A DNA stretch of 64,000 nt from Sphingomonas psychrotolerans. Its GTDB lineage: Bacteria; Pseudomonadota; Alphaproteobacteria; Sphingomonadales; Sphingomonadaceae. Below the pieces are notes generated by a model that was not told the DNA's origin, did not search any database, and was given only the letters and a program-made list of their open reading frames with translations. Shown piece by piece: positions 51,427 to 60,094 of this stretch. The stretch is taken from assembly GCF_002796605.1 (NCBI RefSeq), contig NZ_CP024924.1, positions 91,489 to 155,488 of the forward strand, read 5' to 3'. Each line of letters begins with the position of its first letter. The first letter of the stretch is position 1. Position numbers and translations under genes: made by a program.

Positions 51427-52104
51427 AAGGGCCTCTTGTTCAACGCTAATCGGGCTATGAACACGGTGAGTATAGCGACATTGGCGGGTCGCCGGAAGAA
51501 GATGATGTGAGGTCGGGGCGCATCGGGCTGGTCGCCCGATGACGGCTCTATTCGCTAGAGATCCCGCCGCCCTGGACGGACGCCGGGATCAAAGCTCACG
51601 GAGCCAAGGCGTTCGCCTTGTCTCCGCCCTGCCGGGTTACGATCCTCGCCTGGCCAATGGGGCCGGTGGCCCCAATTGCCGCGCGCTCGGGCCTTGCGTC
51701 CCGGCGCGAATGGGGAGGGCATCGCTTCGCTTGCCCGTCCCCGATCGCGCGGCGTGGCTGCTTCGCAGCCGACGCTTCGCGCCTTCCGCCCGTCGGCGGA
51801 CCGGTGGCCGGCCGGACCCGATAACGGCACTTCAGCAGACATTACGAAACGACCCAGGGACAAGGAATCGGTCTCTGAGGATATGCACACCCTACGCACC
51901 TGAAGGTGCAGAGGTCTCGTTGATTTACAACGGCTTATCGTGGAACAGCACGAGACTACATTGTAGTACGGCTTTTGCTGAGACCAGAACTCGCGGAATC
52001 CAGCCATTTGTGCGTAGTATGAGAGACTACAATACTTCGGTCGGTGACGATCAACTTGCCGCGATCGGCGCGCTACGCTATAAGTGCGTCATTCTTCAGT
52101 CCCC
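51427..52104. other. Gene-free region before the transfer genes; candidate oriT
   Basis: About 680 bp with no credible gene. The left part (51540-51830) is GC-rich with hairpins such as GGCTGC/GCAGCC. The right part (51835-52080) is AT-richer and carries ordered short repeats: GCACCT/AGGTGC (51896-51909), the palindrome ACTACATTGTAGT (51955-51967), GTAGT (52014) and ACTAC (52026), and direct repeats GAGACTACA (51952 and 52023). This is the expected place and look of a transfer origin or of operators of the RHH protein. The nick site cannot be named. Confidence 0.45.
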
Positions 52105-52130
52105 ACCAACCTCCCTGCTAGGAGGTTGGT
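52105..52130 (+). promoter_or_regulatory. Hairpin enclosing the Shine-Dalgarno of the RHH gene
   Basis: ACCAACCTCC (52105-52114) and GGAGGTTGGT (52121-52130) form a perfect 10-bp stem with a 6-base loop CTGCTA. The 3' arm contains the GGAGG that serves the TTG start at 52132, so the RNA form would hide the ribosome-binding site. Confidence 0.65.
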
Positions 52131-52131
52131 C

Positions 52132-52422
52132 TTGGCTACAAGCTACCGGCATTACAATGTCCGCCTCGAGCGGTCCCAGTGGGATCGGCTGAGCGCGATC
52201 GCCGCCGAACGCAAACTCAGCGTCGCCGATATCATCCGGTCGGCGCTCGATGTGTTCCTCTCCTCGTCCGATCTACTGACCGCGAGCCACCGCCGCATGG
52301 CCCGGATCAGCGAGTTCCAGCAGCTCGCCTTGGACGTCATCATCCGCGAGCAATATCCCGAATTGCGCGACCGGCTCGTGGCCGAAACCGACAAGCGCCT
52401 GGTCCAATATCATGGCGCGTGA
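52132..52422 (+). CDS. Ribbon-helix-helix relaxosome-type protein
   Basis: 96 residues from TTG 52132, chosen for GGAGG 6 bp upstream. The N-terminus SYRHYNVRLERSQWDRLSAIAAERKLSVADIIRSALDVFL is a ribbon-helix-helix fold: a short strand, then two helices. A helical C-terminus follows (RISEFQQLALDVIIREQYPELRDRL). Such proteins bind near oriT, assist the relaxase and repress transfer genes. It overlaps the traD start by 11 bases, so expression is coupled to transfer. The upstream hairpin may serve as operator, as translational control, or both. Confidence 0.75.
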   Translation: MATSYRHYNVRLERSQWDRLSAIAAERKLSVADIIRSALDVFLSSSDLLTASHRRMARISEFQQLALDVIIREQYPELRDRLVAETDKRLVQYHGA

Positions 52423-54724
52423 GGACATCCGCTCGAACGGGAAAAACATCCCCCTGACCCACCATAGCGCGCGTGGCCGCGTGCAGCGCAACTCGGGCAA
52501 TTTTACGCGCGGCAGCCAGCTCCTCACCCATGAGATGCTGATGTGGTTTTCGGGCGCCAGGCTGCCGATCATCGCCTGGTTCTTCGCCTTCCTTGCCGCC
52601 TGGGTCATCATCCTCTCGCTGCGCCTCGACGAGCACGGTTTCCAGCTCGTCTGCATGAAGCTCTATTCGGCGCTCTGGAACTGGGTCGACCTCAATCCCA
52701 ACAAGCGCGTCAACGTCACGCTGCCGAACGGCGAGATCCTCAAAACGATCATGCCGACGGTGCCCTATATCCCCGCCGTTCAGAAGGCATGGGCAACCAC
52801 GGTTCACGCCTTCATCGGCTCGCTGCTGGTCTCATTGTTCGTCATCGCGCCGATCACGATCTGGTTCGTCGATCTCTCCCGGCGTCGTGGCAAGACCATC
52901 CTCCAGGAACGCCACGAACGTGGCGCAATGCTGGTCGAGCGGGACGTCCTCTTCGCCGAGATCGCCCAACATAACGCCGCGAAATTCGAGGAAGATGCGC
53001 GTCAATTCTTCCCGCGATTGAGCCCCTCGGCGGTGCTGCGTCTCCCGTTTGCCGAGCGGAAATCCGGCGGCATCCACCACCCTTATTCGCTGGCCGGCGT
53101 CCCCTATCCGCACCGCATGGAGCAGTCGCACACGATGCTCATCGGTACCACGGGATCGGGCAAAACCACCGAGCTTCGCAGCCTCGTCGCGCAGATGCGG
53201 GCGCGGCAGGACAATGCCGTCATCTTCGACCTGACCGGCGCCTATGTCGAAGCCTTCTACGATCCCGAACGGGATACGATCCTCAACCCGATGGATCAGC
53301 GGTGCCCGGCCTGGTCGATCTTCAACGATTGCCGCACGCATAGCGAGTTCACCGCTGCCGCCGCGGCTTTGATCCCGTCCGACGGCGGCTCGTCGGAGCC
53401 CTTCTGGGCGCTCGCCGCACGCACGCTGTTCATCGAGATGTGTATCCGGCTGCAGGAGCGGGGACAGACAACCAATCTTGCGCTGTCCGAGAACCTCATG
53501 ACGGCGGACCTGAAGCGGGTGCACCGTTTCCTCGCCAACACCATCGCTGACCCGCTGACCGCCCCTGAAGCGGCCCGGATGGCGGAATCGATCCGCGCCG
53601 TCTTCAATACCAATGCGCAGGTCCTGCGCTTCCTGCCCGACGAGGGTGAGCAGTTCTCGATCCGTGACTGGATTACCGGCGACAAGCAGTCAGGCTCGAT
53701 CCTTTTCATCACGTCCAACTATGTCGATCTGCCGATGAACCGGGCCCTGCTGACGCTCTGGATGGACCTGTGCATCAACCGCCTCATGACCATGCCGCGC
53801 ACCCGCTCGCTGCGCATGTGGTTCATGTTCGACGAGCTCGGCGCGCTCCACAAACTACCCGCGATCGAGAATGGCCTCCAGACCGCGCGCGCATTCGGCG
53901 GCGCGATGATCCTGGGCATCCATAGCTTCGAAAAACTGGTCGAAGTCTATGGCGAACAGGGTGCTCGCAACCTTGCCTCGCTCGCCCGCTCCAAGCTTAT
54001 CCTCGCGACCGCCGATCTCGACACGGCCGAGCAGTGCGCACGCTACATCGGCAACCGCGAAGTGCGCCAGATGGATGAGGCCTACAGCTATGGCTATAAC
54101 AACAATCGCGACGCGTCGACGCTAACGCCGCGCAAGCAGGTCGAACCCCTTGTCATCGCCGACGACATCACGAACCTGCCCTCGATGCATGGCTTCGTGA
54201 AGTTCCCCGATGGCTTTCCGGCGGCGCGCATTCTGCTCGAATGGCAAGACTATCCCCAGGTCGCCCAGGGGTTCATCGCGCGACCCAATATGAGCCCCGT
54301 TCGGTCTAGGCGCGGAGAGGAAGTGTTCGCCGATGAGGGCGGTGGAGGAGGTGAGGCAGGGGGGAGGGATGGTGCCGTCCAGATCGTCGAGGAAGTGGTC
54401 GAGGCGACTAATCTCGCCAAGGAGATGGCGGCGCGGATCCTCAGCACTCCGACCGAAGAGGAGAATGCCGAGACGATGCGCGCGGCGCAGCGTAGCGACG
54501 ATCGCAACGAGCAGACGACGCCCGCAAGCCATGCTGCCGACAAGGCGCAGGTGGCCCGCGACAAGCCCGACGACCAGGCCGCTGGCACGCGCACCAGCGA
54601 CGAACGTCGTGAGGGCCGTGAGGCACAACCGCGGGGGACCCCGGTTGAGAATCAGACCCTCGTCGAGCTGAGGGAAGGCTTTGCCAGCGGGCGGGATTCC
54701 GATGGCATGGACATGGGGATCTAG
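52412..54724 (+). CDS. traD: Type IV coupling protein TraD
   Basis: 770 residues. Two membrane helices occur near residues 50-70 (IIAWFFAFLAAWVIILSL) and 135-155 (AFIGSLLVSLFVIAPITIWF) with a small periplasmic part between. Walker A IGTTGSGKTTELRSL lies near 243 and Walker B LRMWFMFDELGALHKLPAI near 470. The C-terminal 130 residues are polar and acidic, as expected for a flexible tail that contacts the relaxosome. It couples the relaxase-DNA complex to the secretion channel. The stop is followed after 3 bp by the relaxase start; no other mating-pair gene is in the window. Confidence 0.92.
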   Translation: MAREDIRSNGKNIPLTHHSARGRVQRNSGNFTRGSQLLTHEMLMWFSGARLPIIAWFFAFLAAWVIILSLRLDEHGFQLVCMKLYSALWNWVDLNPNKRVNVTLPNGEILKTIMPTVPYIPAVQKAWATTVHAFIGSLLVSLFVIAPITIWFVDLSRRRGKTILQERHERGAMLVERDVLFAEIAQHNAAKFEEDARQFFPRLSPSAVLRLPFAERKSGGIHHPYSLAGVPYPHRMEQSHTMLIGTTGSGKTTELRSLVAQMRARQDNAVIFDLTGAYVEAFYDPERDTILNPMDQRCPAWSIFNDCRTHSEFTAAAAALIPSDGGSSEPFWALAARTLFIEMCIRLQERGQTTNLALSENLMTADLKRVHRFLANTIADPLTAPEAARMAESIRAVFNTNAQVLRFLPDEGEQFSIRDWITGDKQSGSILFITSNYVDLPMNRALLTLWMDLCINRLMTMPRTRSLRMWFMFDELGALHKLPAIENGLQTARAFGGAMILGIHSFEKLVEVYGEQGARNLASLARSKLILATADLDTAEQCARYIGNREVRQMDEAYSYGYNNNRDASTLTPRKQVEPLVIADDITNLPSMHGFVKFPDGFPAARILLEWQDYPQVAQGFIARPNMSPVRSRRGEEVFADEGGGGGEAGGRDGAVQIVEEVVEATNLAKEMAARILSTPTEEENAETMRAAQRSDDRNEQTTPASHAADKAQVARDKPDDQAAGTRTSDERREGREAQPRGTPVENQTLVELREGFASGRDSDGMDMGI

Positions 54725-54727
54725 GTG

Positions 54728-57700
54728 ATGCTCTCGGTCGCCTCGGTCCGCTCCGCATCCGGTGCCGCGAACTATTTCGCGAAGGACGATTTCAAGGACA
54801 ATTACTACACGGCCGACGGCTCGGCCGAGCAGAGCGCGTGGGGCGGGGCAGGGGCCGAGACACTCGGCCTCGAAGGCGAGGTTTCGAAACAGGCCTTCGA
54901 GGAAACCCTGAGCGGGACGCTGCCGTCAGGCGAGGGCGTGGCCCAGGTCGAAAACCGACGCAATGGCGTCGATCTCACCTTCTCCGCGCCCAAATCGGTG
55001 TCGCTCATGGCCTATGTCGCCGGCGACAAGCGCCTGCTCGTTGCTAACATGGCCGCCGTCCAGAAGACGATGGCCTGGGTGGAGAAGAATCTCGCGGAAG
55101 GGCGCAAGGACATCGAGGGGCGTAAGGTGCCCATCCAGACCGGCAATCTGGTCTATGCGCTGTTCCAGCACGACACGAGCCGGGCGCTCGACCCGCAGGC
55201 GCACGTCCATGCCGTCATCGCCAATCTGACCCGGATGCCCGATGGCAAATGGCAGGCGCTCCACGCCGACAAGATCTGGAGCAGCAACACCACGATCGGC
55301 GCCATCTATCACGCCTATCTGCGCGCCGGCATCGAGAAGCTCGGCTACCAGGTCGACCTTAAAGGCAAGCACGGCACGTTCGAGATTGCGGGCGTGCCAA
55401 AAGCGGTGGTCGACGCCTTCAGCCAGCGCCGCGAGGCGATCCTCGAAAAGGCAGCCGAGCTCGGTATCGTCTCTGCCAAGGGGCGAGACGGCATCACCAC
55501 CAAGACCCGCGATCCCAAACTCAATACCGACGATCGCGACGGCCTGTTGAAAGCCTGGATCGACAAGACGGCTGAGCTCGGGTTCGACGGCAAAGGCCTG
55601 CTCGCGTCGGCCGAGGCGCGCTCGGGCCAAAGCGCTGCGGATAGTCGGCTCGAGCGCGGCTTCCGCGCTGTCAGCGACGCGATCGCCGGCGCGCGCGACC
55701 TGGTCGGTGGCTTCCTTCGCGCGCACGATCCGCTCGTCGATTCAGGGCTCGCGCGGGTGACCCAGTCTCCCGCAACGGCTCGCTCGCAGCTGGCAGTCGC
55801 GTCCGCCGTCCGGATACTTTCCGAACGCGAGGCGGCGTTCAACGTCCACCTGCTGGCGAAGACCGCACTCGACCTTGGATTGAAGGGCGTGACGATCGAC
55901 ACCGTCGAGCACCGCATCGGCCAATTGATCGAGAACCGCCAGCTTATCCCGGGCGTCGCGCGTGCCGGCGACAAAGGCGTAAGCATGGTCACCACGCAGG
56001 ACGCGCTGCGCACCGAAGAGAACATCCTGAAGGCAGTCGAGGCGGGCGCGGGGCGGGTCGCGCCGATCATCTCCGCCGCCGATGCCCCAGCGCGGCTGCA
56101 GGCGGCCGCCGATCGCCCGCTTAATGCCGGGCAACTTGCCGCCGCCACGCTGATCATGGCGTCTGCGGATCGGACCGTCACCATTCAGGGCGTCGCCGGC
56201 GCCGGCAAATCGACGATGCTGCAGGCGGTCGCCCGGGTCGCCGAGAGTGAGGGCCGCAATGTTTTCGGTCTCGCCTTCCAGAACAAGATGGTCGCCGATC
56301 TTGCAGAAGGGGCCGGCATCAAGAGCCAGACGATCGCCTCTTTCGTTCTCGCCAACGACCGGTTCGTGACCGAGCGCGACACGCCGCGGTTCGAGGCTGC
56401 GCAGGCGAAGTTCGCAGCTGCCATGCTTGTCGTCGACGAGACCTCAATGGTCTCGAGCGACGACATGCTGAAGCTCCACCGGATCACCGAGGCGCTCGGC
56501 GTCGACAAACTCGTGCTGGTCGGCGACCGCCAGCAACTCTCCTCGATCGACGCGGGCAAGTCGTTCGCGATGATCCAGGCGGCCGGCGGCACCATGGCGC
56601 GGATGGACGAGAATATCCGCCAGCGCACCGATACGCTGCGAACCGTGGCCGCGCTCGCCAATGTCGGCAAGGCGGGCGAGGCGATGAAGGTGCTGGGCGA
56701 CAACGTCCATGAAAGCGCGAGCGCGCCGGAGACGGCCGCCGATATGTGGCTGGCGCTAGCGTCCGACGACCGCGAGGCGACCGCGGTGTTCGCGTCGGGC
56801 CGCGCGTCGCGGGCGATCATCAATCAGCGCATCCAGGACGGCCTGGCGACGGAGGGCACGGTACGAGGGGAGGGGATCCACCTCACCGTTTACGAACGGG
56901 TCAATCTTACCCGCGAGGAGCTGCGCTACGCGGACACCTATCGACCGGGGATGACGCTCGATGTCGGCCGCGGCGGCGCGCAGGACATCGGCCTTGGGAT
57001 GGGGCGGTACGACGTCACCCGCATGCTGCCGAACGGCAAGGTCGAACTGAGCGATGGGCGGCGCAAAATCCGCTTTGATCCGCAGAAACTCTCGCCGACC
57101 GAGAAACGCGATCGGCTCGAGCTCACCCAGAAGAAGGACCTCCACGTGCGGGAAGGCGACCGCATCCGCTGGACCGCGAATGATAAGCCGCGCGATCTCC
57201 ACAACGCCGCCTTGGCGCGCGTGCTGACGGTCGACGCCAATGGTGTGACCGTCGAGACCGCCGGGCAGCAGCGGCTGACCCTTGATCTGGGCGATCCGAT
57301 GCTGTCGCGCCTCGACCTTGCCTATGCGCTCAACATGCACATGGCGCAGGGCATCACGACCGACAAAGCCATCACGGTGATGGATAGTCACGAGCGCAAT
57401 CTGTCGAACCAGCGGTTGTTCAACGTCGGCGTGACCCGCGTCCGCGATGAGCTGACCATGGTGGTGGACAACCGGGAAAAGCTCGAGCGCCAGCTCGATC
57501 TCAATCCCGGCAACAAGACCTCCGCGCTGGAGACCGTCGGGCGGCTCGACATCGACGGCAAGAAGGGATCGGCACCGGCGGCGAAATTCGACCCCGGGCC
57601 GATCGACGGCATCAACCTGGCTGATCACCCCGATATGCTGGCTGACCTGCCACCGGTTCCGGACGGACCGATCGCGCCAGCGGCCACAGCGACCAAGGCG

Positions 57701-57790
57701 AGTGACCTCAAGGCGCCGCCCGACCTCAAACCCGACAAGGGCGACCTTCTTCCACCGCTGCCCGAACGCAGCCTGGGGCTCGATTTGTGA
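54728..57790 (+). CDS. traA: MobF conjugative relaxase-helicase (TraA/TrwC type)
   Basis: 1020 residues from ATG 54728 (GTG 54725 is one codon upstream). The relaxase domain has MLSVASVRSASGAANYFAKD, catalytic Tyr pair in DNYYTADG near 26, FSAPKSVSLMAY, and the three-His metal site in QAHVHAVIAN near 158-162. A RecD-like helicase follows: GVAGAGKSTMLQAVARV near 488, LVVDETSMVSSDDML near 570, LVGDRQQLSSIDAGKSF near 597 and a C-terminal ALNMHMAQGITTDKAI. It nicks oriT, unwinds and pilots the strand. The protein ends in a Pro-rich tail (DLKAPPDLKPDKGDLLPPLP). Confidence 0.94.
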   Translation: MLSVASVRSASGAANYFAKDDFKDNYYTADGSAEQSAWGGAGAETLGLEGEVSKQAFEETLSGTLPSGEGVAQVENRRNGVDLTFSAPKSVSLMAYVAGDKRLLVANMAAVQKTMAWVEKNLAEGRKDIEGRKVPIQTGNLVYALFQHDTSRALDPQAHVHAVIANLTRMPDGKWQALHADKIWSSNTTIGAIYHAYLRAGIEKLGYQVDLKGKHGTFEIAGVPKAVVDAFSQRREAILEKAAELGIVSAKGRDGITTKTRDPKLNTDDRDGLLKAWIDKTAELGFDGKGLLASAEARSGQSAADSRLERGFRAVSDAIAGARDLVGGFLRAHDPLVDSGLARVTQSPATARSQLAVASAVRILSEREAAFNVHLLAKTALDLGLKGVTIDTVEHRIGQLIENRQLIPGVARAGDKGVSMVTTQDALRTEENILKAVEAGAGRVAPIISAADAPARLQAAADRPLNAGQLAAATLIMASADRTVTIQGVAGAGKSTMLQAVARVAESEGRNVFGLAFQNKMVADLAEGAGIKSQTIASFVLANDRFVTERDTPRFEAAQAKFAAAMLVVDETSMVSSDDMLKLHRITEALGVDKLVLVGDRQQLSSIDAGKSFAMIQAAGGTMARMDENIRQRTDTLRTVAALANVGKAGEAMKVLGDNVHESASAPETAADMWLALASDDREATAVFASGRASRAIINQRIQDGLATEGTVRGEGIHLTVYERVNLTREELRYADTYRPGMTLDVGRGGAQDIGLGMGRYDVTRMLPNGKVELSDGRRKIRFDPQKLSPTEKRDRLELTQKKDLHVREGDRIRWTANDKPRDLHNAALARVLTVDANGVTVETAGQQRLTLDLGDPMLSRLDLAYALNMHMAQGITTDKAITVMDSHERNLSNQRLFNVGVTRVRDELTMVVDNREKLERQLDLNPGNKTSALETVGRLDIDGKKGSAPAAKFDPGPIDGINLADHPDMLADLPPVPDGPIAPAATATKASDLKAPPDLKPDKGDLLPPLPERSLGLDL

Positions 57791-57835
57791 GAGTGAACCG
57801 CCGGCGCCGTGCCGGCCGAACCAGGGAGACGACAC

Positions 57836-58036
57836 ATGGCATGGGATTTTGATGACGGCGGCAAGTTCGGTAGCGAAAAAGCGGCCGAGGATTATGCCCG
57901 CCGCAACGGCCTCAAGGACGCCGATTTCCGCACTCGCCGCAAGGGCGACCAGGTCGAGCTTGAAATCCGCCGCTCGGCGATCGACGGCCGCAATCTGCGG
58001 GACAGCAACGAGGGTCGTCGCGACGGCTGGAACTGA
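57836..58036 (+). CDS. Small hypothetical protein
   Basis: 66 residues from ATG 57836 (GGGAG 8 bp upstream). It is hydrophilic: MAWDFDDGGKFGSEKAAED, then DADFRTRRKGDQVELEIRRS, ending RRDGWN. The length and the helix-then-two-strand outline recall DUF2188-like small proteins, without firm support. It follows the relaxase gene by 45 bp and may be the last gene of the transfer operon. Confidence 0.55.
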   Translation: MAWDFDDGGKFGSEKAAEDYARRNGLKDADFRTRRKGDQVELEIRRSAIDGRNLRDSNEGRRDGWN

Positions 58037-58066
58037 CGGGCGGGGGGCTTGCCCCGTAAGGCATGC

Positions 58067-58645
58067 TCACTCCTTGGCCGGCGCCACGACCATCTGCGGC
58101 GCATCTCCTCGACACTCGGTGTATGAGGTTTCCGTTTCGGATGTGGCTGCCGGCGGCACGAAGGTGATGCGGTAGCTGATCTCGGTGCCCTTCACCGCGC
58201 TGATGGCGAGCCGCAATTGCCGCAGCTGCACGATCTTGTCCGTGACTGGAAAGGAGTGGGTCTCGCTGGTCTGCGGAATCGTCAGATCGGCGGAGCCATA
58301 GGTGCGCACCTCAAATATCATGCTCTCCCCATCGACGTTGAGCAGCGCCGCATCGTAAATCACCCTTCCGGTCAATTCGGCATTGGGTTGGCGCGGGTCG
58401 AGCGGCAGCAGGCCCTGGCTATAGTCGCCGGGCGGCACGACCAGTTCGCCGCGGCGGGCAGTATGGATCGCATCGATCGCGCCAAAGCGCACGGGAAGGC
58501 GTCGCGCCTCACAGGCGATCGGCATGAAGTCTATCTGTGCTTTTAGCGGGGGAGAGGGCGGGCGCTTCTGCGACGTGGCAGCTTGGACGCCGACGGAGCA
58601 GCCGAGCATGCACAGCCCAAAGACAATGGATCGGTAATCCGTCAC
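58067..58645 (-). CDS. Secreted hypothetical protein
   Basis: 192 residues from GTG 58645. The signal peptide is YRSIVFGLCMLGCSVGVQAA, and the mature protein is beta-rich (RRGELVVPPGDYSQGLLPLD, AELTGRVIYDAALLNVDGES, MIFEVRTYGSADLTIP), with two cysteines (IACEAR and YTECRG) that may form a disulfide. No family is recognised. It diverges from the small membrane-protein gene on the right; the 44 bp between the two starts hold no clear promoter. Confidence 0.6.
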   Translation of the reverse strand: MTDYRSIVFGLCMLGCSVGVQAATSQKRPPSPPLKAQIDFMPIACEARRLPVRFGAIDAIHTARRGELVVPPGDYSQGLLPLDPRQPNAELTGRVIYDAALLNVDGESMIFEVRTYGSADLTIPQTSETHSFPVTDKIVQLRQLRLAISAVKGTEISYRITFVPPAATSETETSYTECRGDAPQMVVAPAKE

Positions 58646-58689
58646 GCGCTTCCCCTTGGCTCGCAATCGACTGCCGCGTACCGCATCCT

Positions 58690-59031
58690 GTGCCGGTTCG
58701 CCTATCCCCGGCAAGGAGTGTCGCGATCACCCGCAAAGCCTTTCTGATTAGCCTGACGCTGTTGGGCATCGGCTATGTATGGCTGGCGGGGCTGATTGGC
58801 CATTGGGGCAGCCCGCGTGCGCCTTCGATCGGCGGCGGCTCCTATAGCCTGGATCGGTTCGTCTATTCGGGCCTGATCATCCTGCTCGCCGCCGCCTGGT
58901 CGTTCGGCGCGCTGTTGCTCGCGCTCGTGCGGAAGGACGCTGCTTTGTCCAGGCGCGCCCTCATCCTGTCAGGCATCGGCTTCTGCGCTCTGGCCGGCGC
59001 CTGCTGGATATACGGGAAGAACCTCCACTAG
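58690..59031 (+). CDS. Small hypothetical membrane protein
   Basis: 113 residues if GTG 58690 is the start. Three membrane helices are visible (FLISLTLLGIGYVWLAGLIG, YSGLIILLAAAWSFGALLLA and RALILSGIGFCALAGACWIY), separated by short polar loops. AGGAG lies at about 58714, too late for GTG 58690 but well placed for an ATC codon at 58725; the start is therefore open. I recognise no family. Confidence 0.5.
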   Translation: MPVRLSPARSVAITRKAFLISLTLLGIGYVWLAGLIGHWGSPRAPSIGGGSYSLDRFVYSGLIILLAAAWSFGALLLALVRKDAALSRRALILSGIGFCALAGACWIYGKNLH

Positions 59032-59517
59032 GCGTATCTACGACAGCGGTTACCGTTGATCCGACCGTTGGAAAGGTGATTGCGCTTTCCGCTGCATCTG
59101 TCGTGACACGCTTGGCTGCTCCTCGCCAAAAGCTGCGGCTCGAAGAGCGATCCGGTAGATCTGAGGATCGACCCAGTGAAGCGCTTCTACGGCTGGCGCG
59201 CCGTTGCTGAATTCATCTGTGACACTTTACCGATCAGCCTGCTCAACGTCCGTCTCGCCGGGAGTCGGGATCGCGGATACCGGCAGCCTGCCAACATGAT
59301 GGCGGAGAAGGTTCCCCGAAACCGTCTGATTGATCCTTAGAGCCGGCCCCGATTGCAGAAACCCTGTGTGCCATCCGTGACACTTTACCAGGAAGCGCTG
59401 GGTAAAGTGTCATTGGTGACATTGCTTGTCCCAGCCTCTTCCACGTGGCTTGAGTAGCCGTAAGGCCGATCCTCGTGGGGCAAACGATCAGGCCTGCCTC
59501 AAGCGGCAGGGGTCGAG
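59032..59517. repeat. Intergenic region with three TGACACTTTACC motifs
   Basis: About 486 bp with no gene. TGACACTTTACC occurs at 59220-59231 and 59378-59389, and its exact complement GGTAAAGTGTCA at 59401-59412. The last two face each other across 11 bases. The look is that of terminal repeats of a lost insertion sequence, or of a regulator site. No transposase remnant was recognised. Confidence 0.45.
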
Positions 59518-60036
59518 TTACAAAGCGAGCGCCGGCTGGCGAGGGCCGCTCGTGATCTCTTCGATAACGAACGTGCGCGCCGGCGGCGCTTCCAGAATGT
59601 CGGCTTCCGAAACGCTCTTGCTGAGCCAGCGCATGACCTGACGACGCAGGATGATGGCCCCATGCCGATCCTGATAGCGACTGACCTCAGGATTGGCGGC
59701 GACGGTGATAATCCGAAATGCGAGCGGATAATCCGCCATTGCCGGTTCCCAGACGCCGGCGAGATAGAAGAAATTGCCGTCGTCGAGCCGCACGCGATAG
59801 CGTCGGTCCTTCACTGTCATGTGAAACTCGGAGGCGGGCATGAGACAGCGGTGACTAGGGAATGTCTTACCCTCGGATCGAACGAATCGATACGACGCGC
59901 CGTCGCTGAAGCGTGGGTTGGATCCCCATGTCGCCTCGACCATTTCAAGCTCTGCGCTATTGTCCGGATTGTATCGAATGATAGCGCGCTTGCTCCCGAT
60001 AGGAGCATCCGAGTCGAATGGGGTTGGCGAGTCCAT
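59518..60036 (-). CDS. SRAP-domain protein lacking the usual Cys2
   Basis: 172 residues from ATG 60036. The central and C-terminal parts follow the SRAP (YedK/HMCES) fold: RCLMPASEFHMTVKDRRY, FFYLAGVWEPAMAD and TVAANPEVSRYQDRHGAIILRRQVMRWL. The N-terminus does not begin Met-Cys, so the cysteine that cross-links to abasic sites in YedK is absent; the motif residues Asn and Glu are partly kept. It may be a catalytically altered paralogue. It diverges from an intact SRAP gene, and the 58-bp gap between them holds a perfect LexA box. Confidence 0.72.
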   Translation of the reverse strand: MDSPTPFDSDAPIGSKRAIIRYNPDNSAELEMVEATWGSNPRFSDGASYRFVRSEGKTFPSHRCLMPASEFHMTVKDRRYRVRLDDGNFFYLAGVWEPAMADYPLAFRIITVAANPEVSRYQDRHGAIILRRQVMRWLSKSVSEADILEAPPARTFVIEEITSGPRQPALAL

Positions 60037-60041
60037 GCAAA

Positions 60042-60056
60042 GAACATAATAAGAAC
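60042..60056. promoter_or_regulatory. SOS (LexA) box between the two SRAP genes
   Basis: GAAC at 60042-60045 and GAAC at 60053-60056 with exactly 7 bases between (ATAATAA) match the alphaproteobacterial LexA operator. It lies 5 bp before one start codon and 38 bp before the other. Confidence 0.75.
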
Positions 60057-60094
60057 AGTGAGGACTCGCAAGACGGGCTGGAGCGGAACGACCA

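Noticed and set aside
51539..52192. 217-codon frame across the region before the transfer genes
   Set aside because: Arg/Pro/Ala-rich translation, no motif, and it would cover both the repeat cluster and the hairpin before the RHH gene.
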